A DNA stretch of 12,394 nt, from contig JAWODB010000316.1 of NCBI GenBank assembly GCA_046483505.1, forward strand, positions 1 to 12,394. The letters are read 5' to 3'. This DNA comes from BS750m-G62 sp046483505. Its GTDB lineage: Bacteria > Planctomycetota > Phycisphaerae > FEN-1346. Below the pieces are notes generated by a model. It saw only the letters and a program-made list of their open reading frames with translations. It was not told where the DNA came from and searched no databases. The number at the start of each line of letters is the position of its first letter. The first letter of the stretch is position 1. The translations under genes and the position numbers were made by a program. Shown here piece after piece: positions 6,772-11,259 of this stretch.

Positions 6772-6952
6772 GCGTCGCTCCCTGCCTGGGTGGCCCGGCC
6801 GGCTTGCCCGGCCGGGAATCAACCGGTGTATCCTCCGGGCCGGACAAGCCGGCCCGGCCACACACAGCCTCGCGCCACGTGCCACGGCCGGTCTCGTCCG
6901 GCCGTGCTGCGCGAACGTCCAACGGCACGCGCCGGGCAAGCCCGGCGGGTGA
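6772..6952. repeat. Cluster of four GC-rich hairpins between molybdopterin-fold and polyferredoxin genes
   Basis: This 181-base gap has four perfect hairpins in a row. CCCGGCCGG pairs with its complement around 5 bases (6794-6816). CCGGGCCGG pairs around ACAAG (6835-6857). CACGGCCGG pairs around TCTCGT (6883-6906). GCCGGGC-aa-GCCCGGC lies at 6931-6946, inside the 22-base repeat 6927-6948. The first, second and fourth share a CTTG/CAAG loop theme. None is followed by a T-run, so they do not look like simple terminators. No gene is supported here. Confidence 0.88.
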
Positions 6953-8584
6953 CTAGGACGGCTTACGGACCTCCATCCGCACCGGCTCCCCGGGCCGGTG
7001 TCCGTCCCACGACCAGCCGAAGGCGTCGCGGACGTCGGCAAAGCCGCGGCTGACCCACGCCTGCCCCGCCCGCCGGCCGGGACGAATCTGCACGTCCACC
7101 TCGGCCGACCCGCCCGGACCGTCCAGGACGGCGGTGTGCCCGTCGGCCAGTCCGGCGGCCTCGGCGTCCGACGCCGCCACGGCGAGCACGGCCCGCGGCC
7201 GCACGGCCTGCGGCCAGGCGGCCCGGCCGGTCATGCTGCCGTCGTCGTACTGGACGGCATCGGACGCCGGGGCCACGACGAGTCCCTTGGCATCTCCTGC
7301 CCGGCCCCCCGCCCCACTCGGCATCGCCGGCGCCTCGCACGGGGCGGAGACGTCGGCCGGTCCGTCGCCGGGCACGCCGGCCATCTCCAGGATGGTCGCC
7401 ACCGACGGCACGCCCGCGGGCGGGGCCATCAGCGGTCCAAAGTCCACCAGGCGGCCCGGGCCGAGCAGCGCCCGGCCCGAGGTCTCGAACGTAAACGCCG
7501 CCGGCACCGTCAGCGCGGCCCGGTCGGCGGTGCGGCCGGCCAGCGGGCCGACCCAGACGACCTCCTTCGCCCTCTCGAGCACGGGGGACGCGATCGTCGA
7601 CCCGTAGGCCGACGGCAGGTCGCACCCGACGGCGACGACGGCGTCGGGTCCCTCTCGGAGCATCTCGGCCGGGCACGCCCCGCCGCCCGCGGCCGCCACG
7701 CGCATCGCCCCCCACGCGTTGCCGCAGGCCGTCAGCGCGCAGAGTCTGGCGCCGGTCTCGGCGGCGAGGGCGGCGACTTCGTCGGCCAGCGCCCGGCCGT
7801 CGGCGTACCCGAGTTCGGCCGTCACGACGATGGCGGGCCTGGCGGCGGAGGCGAGTTGCTCCTTCCAGCCGGCCAGGGCGGCGCCGTCCGGCAGGTCGTC
7901 GGCCTGGCCCGTCCGGATGGCCGCCACGACCGGGGCGAAGCCGCCCGTCTCGAGCGGCGGTTCGAACCGGGCGGTCGCAAACTTCGCCGTGGCGGTATCG
8001 GCCCCCGCCACCACCAGCCGCGCCATCCGCGGGTTGGCGTCGCGGGCCGCAAAGACCCAGTGGGCCGCCACCGGCTGGGCGGCGAAGACGTCCCCGACGA
8101 GGAGAAGGGCGTCGGCGTCGGCCACGGCGTCCGGCCCGACGACGGCGGCGCCCGAGGCGTCCAGGCCGTGGACGAGGCCGGCGTCGCCCGGCGGCACGTA
8201 GACCGTCCAGCGGGCCTCCGTCTGGCGGGCCAGGCGGCCGACGGCCGCCAGCGAATCGAGGTCCAGCGTCCCGTCGGCCACGAGGACGGGCGAGGCGCCA
8301 CGGCGAAGGGTCTCGGCCATCTCGGCGGCCGCCGTCTCCAGGTCCACCGTCTTCGCCGAACCGTCCGAGCCGCGCCGCGGCCGGCGGAGCCGTTCGGGAT
8401 GGTCGAGCAGTTCGACGAGCACGCTCCCCCGCCCGCAGAGCCCCGCGTAGCCGGCCCGGGGGACGTAGTCCGGCACGTACTGGTCCGGGCCGACCCGCAG
8501 CGCGCGGACCGGGCATCCCACGCTGCACAGGAGGCAGCGGGCGGCGGCCTCGGCCGTCGTGGCGGCACCCTCAGGGGAAGACAT
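6953..8584 (-). CDS. Molybdopterin-oxidoreductase-fold protein, NuoG/FwdB-like, no visible metal-ligand residue
   Basis: Protein of 543 aa starting at the ATG at 8584, overlapping the preceding gene by 14 bases. The N-terminus has one [4Fe-4S] site of the molybdopterin-oxidoreductase type: C17, C20, C24 and C50 (CLLCSVGCP ... GLCGRG). The middle has repeated alpha/beta segments as in NuoG or formylmethanofuran dehydrogenase B. The C-terminal ~90 residues, from about VLAVAASDAEAAGLADG, resemble the molybdopterin-dinucleotide-binding domain. Catalytic formate dehydrogenases carry a Cys or Sec about 90 residues beyond the cluster. Here the matching part (about residues 105-165) has no Cys, and no in-frame TGA interrupts the gene. 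A structural or electron-relay role like NuoG is therefore more likely than formate oxidation, but this is inference. It is shorter than formate dehydrogenases (about 700 aa or more). It links the HydBG-like pair to the polyferredoxin. Confidence 0.8.
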   Translation of the reverse strand: MSSPEGAATTAEAAARCLLCSVGCPVRALRVGPDQYVPDYVPRAGYAGLCGRGSVLVELLDHPERLRRPRRGSDGSAKTVDLETAAAEMAETLRRGASPVLVADGTLDLDSLAAVGRLARQTEARWTVYVPPGDAGLVHGLDASGAAVVGPDAVADADALLLVGDVFAAQPVAAHWVFAARDANPRMARLVVAGADTATAKFATARFEPPLETGGFAPVVAAIRTGQADDLPDGAALAGWKEQLASAARPAIVVTAELGYADGRALADEVAALAAETGARLCALTACGNAWGAMRVAAAGGGACPAEMLREGPDAVVAVGCDLPSAYGSTIASPVLERAKEVVWVGPLAGRTADRAALTVPAAFTFETSGRALLGPGRLVDFGPLMAPPAGVPSVATILEMAGVPGDGPADVSAPCEAPAMPSGAGGRAGDAKGLVVAPASDAVQYDDGSMTGRAAWPQAVRPRAVLAVAASDAEAAGLADGHTAVLDGPGGSAEVDVQIRPGRRAGQAWVSRGFADVRDAFGWSWDGHRPGEPVRMEVRKPS

Positions 8585-9407
8585 TCGGGTAGTCCTTGAT
8601 CTTCGCGTAGCAGATGTCCGGGCCGTCCTTGCACAGGTAGTACGGGCCGATGTTGCACCGGCCGCACTTGCCCACGCCGCAACTCATCCGCCGGTTCATC
8701 GAGAGGTAGATCTGCTCCGGCGCGAGGCCCTTCTCCAGGAGTTTCTGCGTCACGAACTTCAGCATGATCTCCGGCCCGCACGTGAACGCGTAGCAGCTGG
8801 CGAGGTCGACCTCCTGCGGCACGTTTTCGAGGATGGTGGTGACGACGCCCACGTTGCCGTCCCAGCCGGGCTCGGGCTTGTCGATGGTGACCTCGAGGGA
8901 GACGCCGTCGCGTGCGGCCCATTCCTCGTACTGGCGGCGGAAGAGGAGTTCGGCCGTCTCGCGGGCCCCGTTCTTGATGACGACCTTGCCGAGCCCGTCG
9001 GTCATGGAGAGCAGTTTGTAGATGAGGGCCCGGAGCGGCGCGAGGCCCACGCCGCCGCCCACGACGAGCACGTCGCGGCCCTGGAGTTTCTCGACCGGGT
9101 ACCCCTTGCCGTACGGCCCGCGCAGGGTGCAGACGGCCCCCGCTTCCAGGCTGTGGAGGCGTTCCGTCACGCAGCCCGTCCGAAGGACCGTGACCTCCAG
9201 GTGGGCGGGGTCCAGCGGCGAGGAGGACGGCGTGAACGGCCCCTCCCCCAACCCCGGCACGCCCAGTTGGACGAACTGGCCGGCACGGAACTCCAGCGGC
9301 TGGTCCAGGTCGAAACAGAACGTCTTGATGGTGGGCGTTTCGTCAATAACACGGCTCAGGCGGGCCACCTGCGGCGCGTAGGGGTTGGCCTCGACGGCTT
9401 GGGTCAC
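8571..9407 (-). CDS. HydG/AsrB-like FAD/NAD(P)-binding subunit with [2Fe-2S] cluster
   Basis: Cytoplasmic diaphorase subunit of 278 aa, ferredoxin-NADP reductase fold, exchanging electrons between NAD(P)H and the Fe-S chain. The start is a GTG at 9407 whose last bases overlap the upstream TGA (GTGA, 4-base overlap). That decides the start, although the frame is open far upstream. Domains in order: FAD-binding barrel with RAGQFVQLGV (41-50) and RGPYGKGYP (96-104); NAD(P)-binding GGGVGLAPLR (117-126) and CGPEIMLKF (210-218); and a C-terminal [2Fe-2S] site C243-C248-C251-C259 (CGVGKCGRCNIGPYYLC). This arrangement is that of sulfhydrogenase gamma (HydG) and anaerobic sulfite reductase B (AsrB). 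There is no sulfite reductase catalytic subunit beside it, so the hydrogenase role is preferred. The next gene starts 14 bases before its stop. Confidence 0.93.
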   Translation of the reverse strand: MTQAVEANPYAPQVARLSRVIDETPTIKTFCFDLDQPLEFRAGQFVQLGVPGLGEGPFTPSSSPLDPAHLEVTVLRTGCVTERLHSLEAGAVCTLRGPYGKGYPVEKLQGRDVLVVGGGVGLAPLRALIYKLLSMTDGLGKVVIKNGARETAELLFRRQYEEWAARDGVSLEVTIDKPEPGWDGNVGVVTTILENVPQEVDLASCYAFTCGPEIMLKFVTQKLLEKGLAPEQIYLSMNRRMSCGVGKCGRCNIGPYYLCKDGPDICYAKIKDYPNVFP

Positions 9408-10456
9408 GAGTCGATCTCCCTCAGCACCTCGCGGATATCGATGCCTCCGTAACATGCCTCGATGCACCGCCCGCAGCCGGTGCAGCCGAGCATGCCGTAC
9501 TGCGTCGGGCTGTACGCGTACTTGTGGAGGAGCCGGTTCGCCAGGCGCGTGCGCAGCCCCGGCCGCGGGCTCGGCTTGGCGCCGGCGGGGCCGGCCATCC
9601 GGTGGTAATCGCCCAGGATGCAGGAGTCCCAGGTGCGGACCCGCTCGAACTCCTCCTCCCCGCCCGCCTGGTCGTACAGGTAGAAGCAGTGGCACGTGGG
9701 GCAGATGAACGTGCAGGCGGCGCACTCGACGCAGGCGGCGGTCTGCTCGCCCCAGACGCGGGCCTCGTCCTTCGACAGGAGCGCCTCCTGGATGCGGTCG
9801 GAGACCCGCCAGCCGCCCGTCTGCTCTTTGAGTTGCTCGACGGAGGCCGCGCGGCGCTCGTCGCGCTCGCGCCCCTGCGCCTCGGTCGCCTCCGTGACGG
9901 CGTCGCCCGCGCGGTCGACGACCGCCTGCCCCTTCTCGGAGCCGACCTCGACGAGGTAGCCCTCCTCCAGCGGCGTGATGTTCAGGTCGAAGCCGGCCTC
10001 GGCGAACGGGCTGCCGCCCACGGCCGAGCAGAAACAGTTCTCGTGGACGGCCACGCAATCGACGCTGACGAGGAGTTCGCTCTGGCGGCGGGCCTCGTAG
10101 AACGGGTCCTGGAAATCGCCCTCCCGGAAGACCTTGTCGAGGTACGCGATGGCCTTCAGGTCGCAGGCCCGGAGGCCCACCAGCGCCCGCCGTCCGCAGG
10201 CGGGGCAGGAGCGTTCGGCGTCGACGCCGGAGGCGGAGTAGACGGCCACCCGTTCGCGGACGGGCTGGAGAAAGGCCTTCGGGCTGGCGGCGGGGCGCGG
10301 CTCGCGGAGGGCTAACGTCTCGTCCGGGCGGGCGCGCACGTTGCAGTACTCGATGCCGCGCTCGCGGCGGACGGCGGCAAAGACCTCGTCCGCCTCGACC
10401 GCCTCGAGCAGTCGAGCCAGCCCCGCTTCGTCCGTATGATAGGCCGCTTGCACCAC
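9404..10456 (-). CDS. HydB/AsrA-like subunit with two [4Fe-4S] clusters
   Basis: Cytoplasmic electron-transfer protein of 350 aa and first gene of the operon. It starts at a GTG at 10456 with GGGAG upstream; a second GTG follows at once at 10453. Residues 84-110 (CPACGRRALVGLRACDLKAI) match the block typical of HydB-type proteins. Two ferredoxin sites lie towards the C-terminus: C242-C245-C248-C252 followed by Pro, with extra C255 and C257; and C325-C328-C331-C335. Other cysteines (C98, C134, C141, C143) could hold a further cluster. Relatives are the beta subunit of Pyrococcus sulfhydrogenase and AsrA, which always pair with a HydG/AsrB partner, here translationally coupled downstream through a GTGA overlap. 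It likely passes electrons between the flavin subunit and the rest of the complex. Confidence 0.92.
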   Translation of the reverse strand: MVQAAYHTDEAGLARLLEAVEADEVFAAVRRERGIEYCNVRARPDETLALREPRPAASPKAFLQPVRERVAVYSASGVDAERSCPACGRRALVGLRACDLKAIAYLDKVFREGDFQDPFYEARRQSELLVSVDCVAVHENCFCSAVGGSPFAEAGFDLNITPLEEGYLVEVGSEKGQAVVDRAGDAVTEATEAQGRERDERRAASVEQLKEQTGGWRVSDRIQEALLSKDEARVWGEQTAACVECAACTFICPTCHCFYLYDQAGGEEEFERVRTWDSCILGDYHRMAGPAGAKPSPRPGLRTRLANRLLHKYAYSPTQYGMLGCTGCGRCIEACYGGIDIREVLREIDS

Positions 10457-10559
10457 GGGCTCCCTTGCAAGCCACGCGTGCTCGTATGCCCCGGCGTATG
10501 AGACGTGGGGGGCACCCCTCTGCCCCGCTCCGGCGCAACCTTTGGGGCGAGGCTGCTGA

Positions 10560-10589
10560 AGCGTACGGAGGGCCGGCGGCGGTTGTCAA
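10560..10589 (-). promoter_or_regulatory. Candidate sigma70-type promoter of the hydrogenase operon
   Basis: On the minus strand TTGACA (10589-10584) matches the -35 consensus exactly. It is followed after 18 bases by TACGCT (10565-10560), a weak -10 match. An AT-rich stretch (TTTTTATTG) lies just upstream of the -35 and stands out in this GC-rich DNA. The site is about 104 bases upstream of the first operon gene. The weak -10 keeps confidence low. Confidence 0.35.
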
Positions 10590-10645
10590 CAATAAAAACC
10601 CGGAGATCGCGGAAAAGCGTTCTGGAGGGTGCGCGTCAAGAGTGG

Positions 10646-10681
10646 CCCTCTCCCCTGGCGGGAGAGGGTTGGGTGAGGGGG
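10646..10681. repeat. CCCTCTCCC hairpin repeat
   Basis: CCCTCTCCC (10646-10654) pairs perfectly with GGGAGAGGG (10660-10668) around CTGGC. A GGGTGAGGGGG tail follows (10671-10681). I recognise this as a repeat scattered between genes in many unrelated bacterial genomes. No T-run follows it. Confidence 0.8.
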
Positions 10682-10688
10682 TGCCTTT

Positions 10689-10758
10689 GTCATTGGTCAT
10701 TGGTCATTGGTCATTGGTCCCTTGTCATTCGTCCTTCGTCATTCGTCGCTGGTCCGTT
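10689..10758. repeat. Ten-unit heptamer array GTCATTG and variants
   Basis: Ten consecutive 7-base units. The first four are identical (GTCATTG, 10689-10716). They are followed by GTCCCTT, GTCATTC, GTCCTTC, GTCATTC, GTCGCTG and GTCCGTT. All keep GTC at the unit start. It is non-coding, and there are no spacers as in CRISPR. Confidence 0.9.
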
Positions 10759-10985
10759 GTGCCGCGCGCCGAGAGTGGCGTTGCAGGAAGGACTTGATGG
10801 AACGATGAGGTGGAAGGACGCCCAACCCAAGGGCAAGCGAGGGATCGCGAACTATCTCGCCCCGCGTGTAGCGTACCGACACGCAGCGACCGTGTTCACG
10901 GGCGGGGGCACAATACGGCTGCACGCCGGACACTACTCGTCGTGCCGTCCGCCCCATTAGCACTACAACGCTAAGTCGGCCATTT

Positions 10986-11063
10986 GCGCGGTGGGTCTCC
11001 GCACCCACCGCGCTCGAAATGCCCTTTCCAGGGCTGCGCGGCGGGTACGGAGACCCGCCGCGC
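10986..11063. repeat. Paired-hairpin element, copy B (reverse orientation)
   Basis: Hairpin 1 has stem GCGCGGTGGGT (10986-10996) and its complement (11003-11013) with loop CTCCGC. Hairpin 2 has stem GCGCGGCGGGT (11036-11046) and its complement (11053-11063) with loop ACGGAG. The order of the two stem types is reversed relative to copy A, so this is the same element in the other orientation. It is 78 bases long with a 22-base spacer unrelated to that of copy A. Confidence 0.92.
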
Positions 11064-11183
11064 TACCATCCGAACTTAAGGCGCTGCATCCGGCGCCCGC
11101 GCCGCCCCGCCCGACGCGCGGTGTCCAAGACCGGGCACCGCGCGCCACGTCGCACAACTGACCGCGACCCGCTCAGAATGCCG

Positions 11184-11211
11184 TTGCACGCGGGCCGGCG
11201 CGGCGTAGGAT
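11184..11211 (+). promoter_or_regulatory. Candidate promoter of the exported heparinase-like gene
   Basis: TTGCAC (11184-11189) and TAGGAT (11206-11211) are separated by 16 bases and placed about 50 bases before the start codon at 11260. The -10 matches four of six consensus bases and the -35 matches three. Position is the main support. Confidence 0.3.
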
Positions 11212-11242
11212 GATGCAGAAGGGCTCACGGACCCCACCCGCG

Positions 11243-11250
11243 GAAGGAGG
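11243..11250 (+). promoter_or_regulatory. Strong ribosome binding site fixing the start at 11260
   Basis: GAAGGAGG lies 9 bases before the ATG at 11260 and is close to a perfect Shine-Dalgarno. It matters because it shows that translation starts upstream of the paired-hairpin element at 11313-11390, so the element is translated. There is no in-frame ATG, GTG or TTG between the element and the signal-peptide core. Confidence 0.8.
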
Positions 11251-11259
11251 CCATCCCCC

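Larger units (their letters stand above)
10457..11259. other. Intergenic region between the hydrogenase operon and the plus-strand gene
   Basis: About 800 bases with no gene that I can support; the open frames are short or run through repeats. It contains a candidate operon promoter (10560-10589), a CCCTCTCCC hairpin (10646-10668), a ten-unit heptamer array (10689-10758), a paired-hairpin element (10986-11063), and a single 9-base hairpin CGCGCGGTG / CACCGCGCG at 11115-11144. The part from 10801 to 10985 shows nothing I recognise. The two flanking transcription units diverge from this region. Confidence 0.7.

Noticed and set aside
6772..7041. N-terminal extension of the polyferredoxin up to 7041
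   Set aside because: It would read through the hairpin block and overlap the upstream gene. The ATG at 6771 has its own ribosome site and gives the usual family length.
6953..8584. Catalytic formate dehydrogenase of a formate hydrogenlyase
   Set aside because: Too short, and no Cys or in-frame TGA (selenocysteine) is seen at the expected ligand position.
6998..8599. Plus-strand open frame of 533 aa opposite the molybdopterin-fold gene
   Set aside because: Low-complexity composition and no motif. The minus-strand frame carries the cysteine cluster and overlaps its neighbours as an operon gene should.
8571..10456. Anaerobic sulfite reductase AsrAB
   Set aside because: No siroheme/Fe-S AsrC subunit is present, and the genes are linked to hydrogenase subunits.
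10646..10668. Rho-independent terminator
   Set aside because: The stem is good but no T-run follows on either strand, and the sequence matches a common intergenic repeat.
8571..10700. A 709 aa fusion protein covering both HydB- and HydG-like regions
   Set aside because: Upstream of 9407 that frame is the shadow of the HydB-like gene and of intergenic repeats. Only the part from the GTG at 9407 has domain motifs.
10689..10758. CRISPR array
   Set aside because: Units are seven bases and contiguous, with no spacers and no cas genes.
11115..11144. Terminator or third kind of hairpin element
   Set aside because: A single 9-base stem with a 12-base loop and no T-run. Only one copy is seen, so no function is claimed.
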